Below, piece by piece: positions 18,066-27,142 of a stretch of DNA of 64,000 bases. The stretch covers positions 1 to 64,000 of the forward strand of contig NZ_JARXWB010000022.1 in assembly GCF_029892425.1 (NCBI RefSeq), written 5' to 3'. The notes under the pieces were generated by a model, which did not search any database, was not told the DNA's origin, and worked only from the letters and a program-made list of their open reading frames with translations. Numbering within the stretch: the stretch's first letter is position 1; each line of letters begins with the position of its first letter. The position numbers and the translations under genes were made by a program. The stretch is from Bradyrhizobium sp. BR13661. GTDB taxonomy: Bacteria; Pseudomonadota; Alphaproteobacteria; Rhizobiales; Xanthobacteraceae.

Positions 18066-18656
18066 CAGCGAGTTCCTGACTTCTTGACGACTTTTCTTGG
18101 CGAGGCTGGCGATCGCAGCTTCAATGGCGGGTCGGCGCGCGCAGCATAACGCAGCCCCGCGCCGTTTTTCCACCAAAGCAGCTTTCATGCCGTCGATCCT
18201 CTTGCTGCCTCGCCAAGCTAAACCCTCGGGCGCAGAGATGATGCTGCACGCCCGGACCGTGCGGTTTGCGGCTCACCCCGGCGATCGCACTGCCCGCGGA
18301 GTGAGCATGCGGGTGGCGGAACGTTCACCACTGCAAGATGCGGCGCACCACGGATTTCTCCGCGCAAACCCCGATCTTCGCTGCGCTGCAATCACAGCGA
18401 TTCAGACCGTCTGACTAATTAGCAGGCGTTCGAATGGCGGCGCGCAATCGTTGGCGCCTAGGAGCTATGCATGACAGTCAGCTCAGCTGCTCGTCGGGCA
18501 GTGAGGAATGTTGGCTGACATCACAATGATACAATTCGTCAACTCCAGGCATTGCCGGAACTCTGGTGTTCATTCTGGGTTGATGATCTAGGTACCCGCC
18601 TCGCCCGCGATCGCGCGCTTTTCCCTCCTCTCCGTTCCCTCCTGGAGCTTCACGAC
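18066..18656. other. 591-bp divergent intergenic region
   Basis: This gap separates the minus-strand carbamoylase gene from the plus-strand MFS gene and must contain promoters for both. I see no conserved protein in any frame. A palindrome CTAATTAG (18415-18422) sits in a locally AT-rich stretch near the middle and could be a regulator site. No convincing -35/-10 pair, RNA gene or terminator was recognised. Confidence 0.5.
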
Positions 18657-19787
18657 ATGACTTCAGCCGACCGGCCTGCGACGCGGCTCGCCACGCGTCT
18701 CTCGTTCCTGGTCGCCGGCTTCGGTCTTGCCTGCTGGGCGCCGCTGGTGCCGTTCGCGAAGGCGCGGCTCGCGGTCGATGATGCCGTTCTCGGTCTGCTG
18801 CTGCTCAGCCTCGGCATCGGCTCCGTCGTCGCGATGCTCGCAACCGGGATCTTGACCGCGCGCTATGGCAGCAAGCCGATCATCATCGCGGGCGGAATCG
18901 GCCTCGCGCTGGTGCTGCCGCTACTGGCCCTGGCCGGCACGCCGGTGACATTGGCGGTGGCGCTGCTGGCATTCGGCGCGGCGCTCGGCTCGATCGATGT
19001 CGCCATGAACATCCATGCCGTCGAGGTGGAGCGCGCAGCGAGAGAGCCGCTGATGTCGGGCTTTCACGCACTCTTCAGCATCGGCGGGTTCGCCGGATCG
19101 GCAGTGATGACCGCGCTGCTGTCGTTTCATCTCGGGCCGCTCGCATGCACATTGATCTGCTCCGCGCTGATGCTGATCGCGATGGCGCTCGCCTCGCCGC
19201 GCCTGCTGCGCAGGGCACAGGCGCAGGAGGGACCGCTGTTCGTGCTGCCACATGGCATCGTGCTGTTGCTGGCACTGCTTGCGGCCATCACCTTCCTGAT
19301 CGAAGGCGCGATGCTCGACTGGGGCGCCCTGCTCGTCATCGGCGCCGGCCTCGTCAGCGAGGCGCAGGGCGGGATCGGTTACATCGTGTTCTCGATCGCG
19401 ATGACCGCAGGCCGCCTTGGCGGCGATGCCATCGTGGCGCGGATCGGCGATCGCGCGACGCTGGTCGGGGGAAGCCTGCTCGCCGTCGCGGGCCTTGCGG
19501 TGCTGCTGCTTGCACCCAGCGCCCCCATTGCCATAGCCGGCTTCCTGCTGATCGGCCTCGGCGCGTCGAACCTCGTCCCGGTGCTGTTTCGCGGCGCCGC
19601 CAGGCAGACCGCAATGCCCACAGGGCTCGCGGTGGCGTCAATCACCACCGCCGGCTATGCCGGCGTTCTGGTCGGCCCTGCCGGCATCGGTTTTGTCGCC
19701 CACGCGGTCGGCCTGCCGACGGCGTTCTGGATGCTCGCCGCGATGATGTGTGTCGTCACGCTCTCCGCACGTGCCGTGACAAAATAG
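18657..19787 (+). CDS. MFS transporter
   Basis: 376-residue membrane protein with about twelve hydrophobic segments. The start is the ATG preceded by CCTGGAG (MTSADRPATRLATR); the frame upstream lacks coding character. An MFS-like loop between helices 2 and 3 reads ATGILTARYGSKP, and the equivalent loop in the second half is AGRLGGDAIVARIGDR. The layout resembles the fucose-permease/YbjJ-like group of short MFS proteins. Substrate unknown; flanking hydantoinase genes suggest uptake or efflux of hydantoins or amino acids. It converges on the second hydantoinase gene with a 41-bp gap. Confidence 0.88.
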   Translation: MTSADRPATRLATRLSFLVAGFGLACWAPLVPFAKARLAVDDAVLGLLLLSLGIGSVVAMLATGILTARYGSKPIIIAGGIGLALVLPLLALAGTPVTLAVALLAFGAALGSIDVAMNIHAVEVERAAREPLMSGFHALFSIGGFAGSAVMTALLSFHLGPLACTLICSALMLIAMALASPRLLRRAQAQEGPLFVLPHGIVLLLALLAAITFLIEGAMLDWGALLVIGAGLVSEAQGGIGYIVFSIAMTAGRLGGDAIVARIGDRATLVGGSLLAVAGLAVLLLAPSAPIAIAGFLLIGLGASNLVPVLFRGAARQTAMPTGLAVASITTAGYAGVLVGPAGIGFVAHAVGLPTAFWMLAAMMCVVTLSARAVTK

Positions 19788-19828
19788 AAAGGCGCGCCGC
19801 GGCCTCGCCGCGATGCATCATCCGCCGG

Positions 19829-21238
19829 TTATACAAGACTCGATTTGCCGCGGCTCAGCAGCTCGCCGGCGCCCTTGTCGCCGACGATCCTGCCCTGTTC
19901 ATACACGACCCTTCCCCGCGCGATGGTGGTGACGGGCCAGCCCGTGACATCAAAGCCTTCCCAGGGTGTATAGTCGGAGCCGTGGTGCAGATCGGCCTGC
20001 CGGATCGGCTTCTTCAACTTCGGGTCCCACAGCGCGATATCGGCGTCGAAGCCGACCCCGATCGAGCCCTTGCGCGGATAGAGGCCGTAGATGCGGGCAT
20101 GATTGGTGGCGGTCAGCTCGACGAATTTCTGCAAGCTGATGCGTCCCTTCGAGACGCCCTCGGAGAACAGGATCGGCAGCCTTGTCTCGACGCCGGGAAT
20201 GCCGTTCGGCACCCAGCGGAACGAGGTGCGCGCATTCGGCGTCAGCTTGCCCTTGGGATCGTCGTAGCGGAACGGGCAATGGTCCGACGAGAACGTCTGG
20301 AACACGCCTGTCGTGATGCCTTCCCAGATCGCCTGCTGGCTTTCGACATCGCGCGGCGGCGGCGAGCAGACGTATTTCGCGCCTGATATGTCCATATTCA
20401 GGCCCTTCATGTCGTCGGCCGTCAACGTGATGTATTGCGGACAGGTCTCCGCATGAACCGGCAACCCGCGCTGCTGTGCCCACCTTATCTGCTCCATCGC
20501 CTCGCGGCCGGAGACGTGGACGATCATGATGGGAACGCCGACCACCTCGGCATGGCTGATGGCACGGTGCGCCGCCTCGCGTTCGACCGCCTGCGGACGC
20601 GACACGCCATGATAGTAAGGCGCGATGTGGCCTTCGCGATCGAGCTTGCTGGTGAGGAAGCGGATGGCGTCGTAGCCCTCGCAATGGACCATCACCAGCG
20701 CCTGCTCGCGGCGCGCGACGTCGAACACCTCGAGCAACTGCTTGTCGCTGAGCACGAGGTCGTCATAGGTCATGAACACCTTGAACGAGGTGTAACCGTC
20801 CTTCACCAGCGCCGGCAGCTCCTGCCCGAGCACGACCGCCGTCGGATCGGAGATGATGAGGTGAAACGCCGTGTCGATATAGCATTCGCCTTCGGCGAGC
20901 TTGCGGTAGTTCTCGACGCAGGTGCGCAGCGAGGTGCCCTTCTCCTGCAGCGCGAAGGGCAGCACCATGGTGTTGCCGCCGGCTGCCGCCGCGCGCGTCG
21001 CCGAGGCAAAATCGTCGGCCATGACGACGTCGGGGCCGGAGGCTTGCGAGATATGCACGTGGCTGTCGATGCCGCCGGGCAGTGCCAGCAGCCCCGTCGC
21101 GTCGATCTCGCGCGCGGCACCTTCGAGATGATCGGCGATGCTGACGATGCGGCCGTCGCGAATGCCGATATCGGCACGAAACTCGTCGCTGGCCGTCACG
21201 ATGGTGCCGCCGCGAATGGCGAGGTCGAGTTGCGTCAC
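19829..21238 (-). CDS. Second D-hydantoinase / dihydropyrimidinase
   Basis: Cyclic amidohydrolase of about 469 residues, paralogous to the enzyme at 14292-15761. Metal ligands are complete: SHVHISQ (two His), the carbamylated Lys in SFKVFMTYDD, VHCEG, IVHVSG and the Asp in FSSDHCPFRYDD. I favour the GTG at 21238, because GGAGA lies six bases before it. An ATG at 21268 would add ten residues but has no ribosome-binding site. The different loops (HCEGYDA versus HAENHGI) suggest a different ring-substrate preference from the first copy. It is convergent with the MFS gene and appears monocistronic. Confidence 0.92.
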   Translation of the reverse strand: MTQLDLAIRGGTIVTASDEFRADIGIRDGRIVSIADHLEGAAREIDATGLLALPGGIDSHVHISQASGPDVVMADDFASATRAAAAGGNTMVLPFALQEKGTSLRTCVENYRKLAEGECYIDTAFHLIISDPTAVVLGQELPALVKDGYTSFKVFMTYDDLVLSDKQLLEVFDVARREQALVMVHCEGYDAIRFLTSKLDREGHIAPYYHGVSRPQAVEREAAHRAISHAEVVGVPIMIVHVSGREAMEQIRWAQQRGLPVHAETCPQYITLTADDMKGLNMDISGAKYVCSPPPRDVESQQAIWEGITTGVFQTFSSDHCPFRYDDPKGKLTPNARTSFRWVPNGIPGVETRLPILFSEGVSKGRISLQKFVELTATNHARIYGLYPRKGSIGVGFDADIALWDPKLKKPIRQADLHHGSDYTPWEGFDVTGWPVTTIARGRVVYEQGRIVGDKGAGELLSRGKSSLV

Positions 21239-21347
21239 TTGGGTCTCCACGATGTTCTGACGGCCCATGTTTCAGAAATTCGGCCCGCTTCGCAAGGCCT
21301 CGGATATGCGTTTTGGCCGTCCGGGCCTTGCTCGATCGCACGGGCGA

Positions 21348-22754
21348 TCAGAACGACAGACCCAGGCGCCGCCAGCCGATGACGATGCCGGTGATGGAAA
21401 AGACCAGCCCGAGCGCACAGAGCCCGATAACCAGAACATCACGCAATCGCGGATGCGCCATGAGAACAGGGAAATCGAGCGTGTGTAGCGCACGGTAGAA
21501 CCAGCGATAGGCCCGACGCGACGCATCGAGCCTTTGCAGGATGCTGCCGTCGGCACTGTCGATATCGAACCAGACGTCACCGCATCGCGCGCGGTAGACC
21601 GGCGAACGAGCGATGACCGATTGCGCCGGATAGTCGTCGTTCTCGGCGAGAGCGAGTGGCGTGCTGCAGCCAGTGGCAAGCCTCGCCATCAAGGCGCCGA
21701 CCTCCTGCGCGGTCAAACCTTCCTGCTCTTCGCCATTTGGTCGTACCAGAATTTGCCGGTCGAGACCCACTCTCTCGCGTCGGTAGAGATTGCCGTTGAA
21801 GGCAAACCATTCGACATCCCGGGCGATCGACGGCCTCCCATCGACCGGCGGAACAGTCTTCCAGTCCGGCGACGCATTGATCAAAGCGGCTTCAGCCGGG
21901 GTCAGCTGCCCGCGCGAGAACAGCCGGCCGTGATCCATCGAGAGCCAGCCGCTGAAAATCCAGGTCAGCACGAAAACGGTCGAGACGAGACCAATGAAAT
22001 GATGCAGCGCGTGCCAGCCGCGATAGGGAGAACCGATCAGCCCGCCTCGCCGCCTGATCCTGATGATCCCGAGCACCGCACCCAGCAGCGCGGCGATCAA
22101 GGCCAGGAGCGACAGGGTCCAGACCACGCGATCCCACAGCGCCCAATTGCTCCTTAGGACTGTCGGATAGATCCAGTGCAGGACGCTGCCGACCCAATTC
22201 CATCCCCGCTCGCTGCGGGTCGTGTCCAGCACCACCTCTCCGGTGCGCGACGAGACATAGATTTCCGTTCCAGCGGCATCGCCGAGCGCCACGCGGAACA
22301 GAGGCCGATGGCCATCAAAGCCGTTCGGAACGCTCCATTGATCGTGATCGGCACGAGCAAGGACTGCGGCGCGTGCGGCATCGAGCCCGCGGCCGCGGGC
22401 GTGATTCCGGGCGATGGCGAGCGCGAGGTCAGGAGATTCCACCGATGCGCCGGCTCCATCTGACGCATGGACAGCCCGCACGCCCGACGGTGCCGACACG
22501 ATATAGACCGGCCCATCGCTGCGCTGAAGCAGTCGCACGCGAGTGGCATCCCCGATTCCGCTCGCGGCGACGGCATCGACAACCGGCACGAACGGTGCTC
22601 CGCGCGCCAGCGGCGCAAGGCCGGCAAACCGCTCCGCGTCCGTCAGCGACGGAAACGGAACGAAATGCATGACGATTCCGCTCGCAAACCACGTCGCGAA
22701 CAGGAGGCAGAACGCGATCCCGAGCCAGCGGTGCGTAAGGACGATCACACCCAT
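21348..22754 (-). CDS. PepSY-associated transmembrane protein
   Basis: 468-residue inner-membrane protein of the PepSY_TM family often paired with TonB-dependent siderophore receptors. An N-terminal helix (about 8-28, with VLTHRWLGIAFCLLF) is followed by a long periplasmic domain with PepSY-like repeats. Helices follow at about 205-232 (after LHWIYPTVLR), about 250-272 (HALHHFIGLVSTVFVLTWIF) and near the C-terminus (DVLVIGLCALGLVFSITGIVIG). Conserved histidines near membrane edges are consistent with haem or metal-centre binding and a ferric reductase role in related proteins. It starts at ATG 22754 (a GTG lies one codon upstream), 15 bp after the receptor gene, and so shares its riboswitch control. 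Confidence 0.85.
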   Translation of the reverse strand: MGVIVLTHRWLGIAFCLLFATWFASGIVMHFVPFPSLTDAERFAGLAPLARGAPFVPVVDAVAASGIGDATRVRLLQRSDGPVYIVSAPSGVRAVHASDGAGASVESPDLALAIARNHARGRGLDAARAAVLARADHDQWSVPNGFDGHRPLFRVALGDAAGTEIYVSSRTGEVVLDTTRSERGWNWVGSVLHWIYPTVLRSNWALWDRVVWTLSLLALIAALLGAVLGIIRIRRRGGLIGSPYRGWHALHHFIGLVSTVFVLTWIFSGWLSMDHGRLFSRGQLTPAEAALINASPDWKTVPPVDGRPSIARDVEWFAFNGNLYRRERVGLDRQILVRPNGEEQEGLTAQEVGALMARLATGCSTPLALAENDDYPAQSVIARSPVYRARCGDVWFDIDSADGSILQRLDASRRAYRWFYRALHTLDFPVLMAHPRLRDVLVIGLCALGLVFSITGIVIGWRRLGLSF

Positions 22755-22769
22755 CACGTGACTAGCGCC

Positions 22770-25121
22770 CTACCATTTGAACGCAGCGGAGATCTCGTAG
22801 GTCCGCGGCGCACCCAGCAGAATCTGGTCGGGATAGAACGGGTCGCCCCAGATCGCGTAGCGCTTGTCGGTGAAATTGCGCACCCGGACGGTCAAGCGGG
22901 CCTGGTCGACCGCAGCGAACACCGTCTTGGGGATGTCGACGAAAGCATAGACATCGCCGACCGTGTACGCATTCATCGTCACCGTGTTGTCGTCGCTGTT
23001 GTAACGATCGCCGACATGCCGGCCGGTGATGCCGAGCTCGACCGGCCAGGACGTCGCGAAGCGCCAGGACGCGCCGGCATTGGCGACGATGCGCGGCACG
23101 TTCGGCGGCGCATGACCCGAGAACGAGCCGCCGACGAAATCGTAGTCGGCATAGCGCGCATCGACATAGGCGATGTTGCCCCAGAGCCGCAAAGGCTCGA
23201 TCGGGCGGATCGATCCAGCGAGCTCGACACCTTTCGATTCCTGCCGTCCCGCAATGTTGAGCGTCTGGCCGCCAGCTGCAGCGTAGACGTTCTTGCGCAG
23301 GATGTCGTAGGCCGAGAACGACCACTCCACCCTATTATCCCAGAGTAGGTGCTTGACGCCCGTCTCATATGTGCGCGCGGTCGTCAGATCCAGGTTTTGC
23401 GTCGGTCCCAGCAGGAAGATGTTGTTGGCCGAGATGTCGGCGCCGGTGGCGTACTGGCTGAAGAAAGTCAGGCCCGGTGCGGCTTCCCAGGTGTAACCGA
23501 TGCGCCCCGTCACCGGCGCCCAGTCCTTCGTGAACGGGAAGTTTGCCCTCTCGAGGCCATTGACGTCGGTCGCATTGCGATCGAGCCCGATATGCTCGAC
23601 GCGCAAGCCGCCGACCAGCGCGAAGCTGCGCGTCAGCTTCAGCCGGTCCTCGAACGACAGCGCCTCGTTGTCGATCCGCGCGGTCTGCCGCTGGGTCGTG
23701 AGCAAGCCGTAGAAGCCTCTGATGGGATCGACCAGCGAGACGGAATCGCCGGGGAAATTCGCAGCTCCCGGCCTGACGAAGTCGAGGTAGCTCGACGACA
23801 GCGTCGTGACGAGACGATTGTCGAAACCTGCGATATCAGTATCCCAGGTCAGGTCGGTGATGTTGCCGACGAGACGCTGGCTGTGCGCGACATAGAACCG
23901 GCTGCGATCGACCGTGTTCGTCGTCGTGTTGAACGCCTCGACCTCGTTGTTGAACCAGCTGCGCTCGGCACCGTAGGCATAGGCCTGGCTCTTCAGCGTC
24001 AAGTCGGGCGCCAGCTTCAACTCGAAGCCGCCACGCAGCCAGACTTCCTGCGCCACGTTACGGTTGTCGAGGACGTTGTAGTTGGTGTTGAAGGTGCGAT
24101 CGTCGATGGTAACAGGCCCGAGATTGGTCCCGTTGAAGTTCGAGATATAAGTGCCCGAAACGATACCGGCCGTCGTATGCGAGCCGCTGAAAGCGACCGG
24201 CACCAGCGGCGCGCCCCAATAGGCTTTTGAGCGGTCCTCGCGATATTCGATCGCGCCCCAGACCTTGAGGCTGTCGGAGATGCGGTAATCGAGCTCACCG
24301 GAGACATCGAGCGTTCTGGTGTTGGTATCGTCGGCAAAGCCGTTGAGCGAGGACCGGCTGACATCGAAGCGGTAGTCCAGACCCTGCACATTGGTGCTTC
24401 CGCCCGAGCCGTAATGCGCACGGAACGAATTCAGGGAGTCATACGAGAAGTCCGCCTCATTCCGGATCGGCCCGGTGTGCGGCTGCCTGGTGACGAAATT
24501 GATCGCACCACCGGCGGCGCCTTCGCCCGAGATCAGCGACGCCGGCCCCTTCAGTATTTCCACGGCGTCGAGATTGGCCGTGTCCATGATCCGCGAGGTC
24601 ATGTTCTGCGGGCCGATCTTGATGCCGTTGTAGAGCGTGTTGATCTGGCTGTTGGTGAAGCCGCGCATCGAGAAGGCCGAGGGCTCGGCCGGATTGTCGC
24701 CGGCCGTGACGCCGACGGCTCCTTGCGCGACATCGGAGACGGTGCGGTAGCCCTGCTCGCGGATGGTCGAGGCGGAGATCACTTCGACGGTCGCGGGTGT
24801 CTCACGCACGGTCAGGCCAAGGCGGGAGGCGCTCTCGGCGACAACGTTGCTGTTGAGCGGTGTCGGCGTTGAAGCGCTCGGCACGACCGGCTTGGACGTG
24901 GCAACAGCTGGCCTGCGCGCAGCCGCTCGGCGGGCGCTTGCCGCGTCCCGGCCGGCCGGTTTTGCCTGTTTGCGGGATTGCGGAGGCGACACCTCCACCG
25001 GCGGCAAGGGCTCGACGGCCTGCTGCGCCAGGGTGGCTGGGATGTCGGTGGCGGCAAAAGATGTGAGAGCGGCGGACGCGAACAAAAAGCGGCGCGATCG
25101 TACGATGGGGGCGGAAGACAC
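22770..25121 (-). CDS. TonB-dependent receptor (siderophore-receptor type) under a cobalamin riboswitch
   Basis: 783-residue outer-membrane receptor. A signal-like N-terminus (FLFASAALTSFAA) precedes a Pro/Ala/Lys-rich spacer, a plug domain with TVRETPATVEVISASTI, FSMRGFTNSQINTLYNGIKI and VEILKGPASLISGEGAAGG, then a 22-strand-type barrel. It ends in EISAAFKW with the terminal aromatic residue typical of barrels. The plug and barrel style match ferrisiderophore receptors (FhuE/FpvA class) rather than short BtuB. The start looks like GTG at 25121 with GAGG about 12 nt upstream. A cobalamin riboswitch occupies its leader, so the true cargo may be a cobalamin, a cobalt chelate or a siderophore whose uptake is tied to B12 status. 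Confidence 0.9.
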   Translation of the reverse strand: MSSAPIVRSRRFLFASAALTSFAATDIPATLAQQAVEPLPPVEVSPPQSRKQAKPAGRDAASARRAAARRPAVATSKPVVPSASTPTPLNSNVVAESASRLGLTVRETPATVEVISASTIREQGYRTVSDVAQGAVGVTAGDNPAEPSAFSMRGFTNSQINTLYNGIKIGPQNMTSRIMDTANLDAVEILKGPASLISGEGAAGGAINFVTRQPHTGPIRNEADFSYDSLNSFRAHYGSGGSTNVQGLDYRFDVSRSSLNGFADDTNTRTLDVSGELDYRISDSLKVWGAIEYREDRSKAYWGAPLVPVAFSGSHTTAGIVSGTYISNFNGTNLGPVTIDDRTFNTNYNVLDNRNVAQEVWLRGGFELKLAPDLTLKSQAYAYGAERSWFNNEVEAFNTTTNTVDRSRFYVAHSQRLVGNITDLTWDTDIAGFDNRLVTTLSSSYLDFVRPGAANFPGDSVSLVDPIRGFYGLLTTQRQTARIDNEALSFEDRLKLTRSFALVGGLRVEHIGLDRNATDVNGLERANFPFTKDWAPVTGRIGYTWEAAPGLTFFSQYATGADISANNIFLLGPTQNLDLTTARTYETGVKHLLWDNRVEWSFSAYDILRKNVYAAAGGQTLNIAGRQESKGVELAGSIRPIEPLRLWGNIAYVDARYADYDFVGGSFSGHAPPNVPRIVANAGASWRFATSWPVELGITGRHVGDRYNSDDNTVTMNAYTVGDVYAFVDIPKTVFAAVDQARLTVRVRNFTDKRYAIWGDPFYPDQILLGAPRTYEISAAFKW

Positions 25122-25253
25122 GGTCTTGGACCTCGGAGTGACGTCAGTGGCACGTCACCGCGAACCAAGGTCCCATCATCAGGCGCACAAGCCTTCCGAT
25201 GAAGCCGAAATGTCTGTACTCCCCGACCGACATCTTCGCGTGTGACCACGGCT

Positions 25254-25427
25254 GACGGCAGGTCTCCTGGCTCGCGGGTCGTGACCGCTTCGTCGCCTTC
25301 CCGGGACCGAGGACCCAGTGGCTTAAAGACGAAGGATTCACCGCTTACAGTTGCGGGGGCAGCTACGGCATTGGGGACAACGTCCCCGCACCGCATTCCC
25401 TTTTCATCCCCTCTCGGGGAAACCGTC
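25254..25427 (-). promoter_or_regulatory. Cobalamin riboswitch upstream of the TonB receptor gene
   Basis: On the minus strand this leader contains the B12-box elements in order. They are a GGGAATGCGG-like block, GCCCCCGCAACTGTAAGCGG, AAGCCACTGGG, GGGAAGGCGACG, and the closing AGCCAGGAGACCTGCC. That is the conserved core of the AdoCbl riboswitch class. It begins about where the predicted promoter would start transcription and ends some 130 nt before the receptor start codon. High adenosylcobalamin would be expected to repress the receptor and PepSY genes. I see no clear terminator, so control of translation initiation is likely. Confidence 0.93.
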
Positions 25428-25433
25428 AAAGTC

Positions 25434-25462
25434 ATCTAGAGTTACGGCGAAGACAGAGTCAA
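25434..25462 (-). promoter_or_regulatory. Sigma70-like promoter for the riboswitch-receptor transcript
   Basis: On the minus strand TTGACT (25462-25457) and CTAGAT (25439-25434) are separated by 17 bases. The -35 matches consensus at five of six positions; the -10 is weak, which is common in alphaproteobacteria. The predicted start near 25427 coincides with the 5' end of the riboswitch, which supports the assignment. Confidence 0.5.
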
Positions 25463-25514
25463 TGTGCCAGCTGCGCGATATTGCCACAGGCGCCAACTTA
25501 CCCAGGAGATCTGC

Positions 25515-26087
25515 ATGGAAGGCGAGACCTTCCTCTGGCTGATACGGCATGCCCCCGTCGACGGCGTCGCGGGGACCATCCATGCGGATGATGCGCCGGC
25601 CGATCTGCGCAATCACGCGCAGCTCGAGGCGCTACGCCAGCGGCTGCCGCGCGAGGCGGCGAGCTATGCAAGCCCCTCGCGACGCACGATCGAGACTGCG
25701 CGTGCGCTGGGGCTTGAACCCGAATTGATGTCCGAATTCAGCGAGCAGGATTTTGGCGCGTGGACCGGCCGTCGGCATGACAAGCTCGCAGCCGGCGGTG
25801 GCGAGGTCTATGCGCAGTTCTGGAGCGATCCCGCACGGGGACGGCCGCCTGGCGGCGAGAGCTTTGAAGAGCAGGTCACGCGTGTCCGGCGGGGCCTCGC
25901 GCGCATCGACGCCGGGCCCGCGACGCTCGTCGTGCATTCCGGCACCATCCGCGCGGCGCTCTGCATCGCACTCGATCTGACGCCGCAGGCAGCGTTGCGT
26001 TTCGTGATCGATCCGCTGTCGCTGACCCGGATCGATCGGCTCGCGACCGGCTGGCGTGTCGTCTCGGTTAACAAGCGGATCAGCTAG
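25515..26087 (+). CDS. Histidine phosphatase, probable alpha-ribazole phosphatase (Salmonella CobC type)
   Basis: 190-residue cytosolic enzyme of the phosphoglycerate-mutase-like superfamily. The phosphorylated histidine lies in WLIRHAPVDG, a second conserved arginine in SPSRRTIETA, the acid/base region in EFSEQDFGAWTG and the late histidine in LVVHSGTIRAAL. Small proteins with this pattern in cob loci dephosphorylate alpha-ribazole-5'-phosphate or adenosylcobalamin-5'-phosphate. The ATG at 25515 is preceded by AGGAG. It is divergent from the riboswitch-controlled receptor and overlaps the 3' end of cobT by 8 bp, tail to tail. Physiological substrate assigned from context. Confidence 0.82.
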   Translation: MEGETFLWLIRHAPVDGVAGTIHADDAPADLRNHAQLEALRQRLPREAASYASPSRRTIETARALGLEPELMSEFSEQDFGAWTGRRHDKLAAGGGEVYAQFWSDPARGRPPGGESFEEQVTRVRRGLARIDAGPATLVVHSGTIRAALCIALDLTPQAALRFVIDPLSLTRIDRLATGWRVVSVNKRIS

Positions 26088-27132
26088 GGCGATCCGGAAC
26101 ATTGGCCTGCGCGAACGTCGCCATGTCATTGTGGAGCGCGCACGCGGACCGCACCAGCGGCAGCGCGATGGCCGCGCCCGATCCCTCGCCGAGCCTGAGA
26201 TCCAGGCTGATCAGCGGTTGCACATTCAGCGCGCGCAGCACCAGCCGATGCCCCAGCTCCGCCGACTGATGCGACGGCAGCAGGAACGGCTGGCACGACG
26301 GATTCAGCCGTACCGCCGCGAGCGCCGCGACAGAGACGATGAAGCCGTCGATCAACACGGGAATGCGCGCCTGCGCAGCCGCGATGATGGCGCCTGATAT
26401 CGCCGCGATCTCGAGGCCGCCGACGGCACACAGGATTCTTTCGGGCGATGCCCCGGCCACGCCATGGCGGGCGATCGCAGCCTCGATCACGCGCACCTTG
26501 TGGGCGCGGCCGGCTGCGTCGACGCCGGTGCCGTTGCCTGCGATCTCCTCGGCGCTGATGCCCAGCAGGCTCGCGGCCATCGCCGCCGAGGTGGTGGTGT
26601 TGCCGATGCCCATCTCGCCGAAGATCAGCAGATCCGGCTGGCTGGCCCCGGCGCGCGCGACTGCGCGCTGACCAGCTTCAAAAGCGAAAGCCAGCTCTGC
26701 CGGTGTGAGCGCGGGCTCGATGCTGAAATCGCGACTGCCGCGGCGCGGTCTGTCCGTGACGATCCCTGGCATCTGCTCCTGCGCCAGCGTGCCGACATCG
26801 ACGACCTCAAGCGTCGACCCAAGCTCGCGCGCCAGCACCGAGATCGCAGCGCCGCCAGACGCAAAATTCGCCATCATCGCAATGGTCACGGCTTGCGGAT
26901 AGGCCGACACGCCCTGCGCGACGATACCGTGATCGCCGGCGAAGATGATGATCGGCACGCGTGCGGCGCGAGGGCGTTCGGTCGCCTGCAGGCCCGCAAG
27001 CTCGATCGCGAGGTGCTCGAGCCGGCCGAGCGCACCGGTCGGCTTTGTCAATTGTGCTTGCCGCGCGATCGCCGCCTCGCGATGAGCGGCTGAGATCTCG
27101 GGGCACTTTCGAGTGATCCATCCAGGGAGCAT
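26080..27132 (-). CDS. cobT: Nicotinate-nucleotide--dimethylbenzimidazole phosphoribosyltransferase
   Basis: 350-residue enzyme that transfers phosphoribose from nicotinate mononucleotide to 5,6-dimethylbenzimidazole, making alpha-ribazole phosphate for the lower ligand. It is called CobU in Pseudomonas denitrificans nomenclature. Family blocks are KPTGALGRLEHLAIELAG near the N-terminus, IFAGDHGIVAQGVSAYP, EMGIGNTTTSAA, and GFIVSVAAL in the C-terminal half. Length is normal. The catalytic glutamate expected near the C-terminus falls in LRLGEGSGAA. It is the last gene of the main cob run, 10 bp after cobF. bluB at 46644-47276 would supply its dimethylbenzimidazole. Confidence 0.95.
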   Translation of the reverse strand: MLPGWITRKCPEISAAHREAAIARQAQLTKPTGALGRLEHLAIELAGLQATERPRAARVPIIIFAGDHGIVAQGVSAYPQAVTIAMMANFASGGAAISVLARELGSTLEVVDVGTLAQEQMPGIVTDRPRRGSRDFSIEPALTPAELAFAFEAGQRAVARAGASQPDLLIFGEMGIGNTTTSAAMAASLLGISAEEIAGNGTGVDAAGRAHKVRVIEAAIARHGVAGASPERILCAVGGLEIAAISGAIIAAAQARIPVLIDGFIVSVAALAAVRLNPSCQPFLLPSHQSAELGHRLVLRALNVQPLISLDLRLGEGSGAAIALPLVRSACALHNDMATFAQANVPDRPS

Positions 27133-27142
27133 GCTGCCTCGC

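Noticed and set aside
18097..18414. A 105-codon plus-strand frame in the 18.1-18.6 kb gap
   Set aside because: It begins inside the 5' region of the carbamoylase gene, has no ribosome-binding site and no recognisable similarity; it is treated as non-coding.
25140..25250. A Rho-independent terminator between the riboswitch and the receptor start
   Set aside because: No stable hairpin followed by a T-run was visible on the minus strand; control at translation is more likely.
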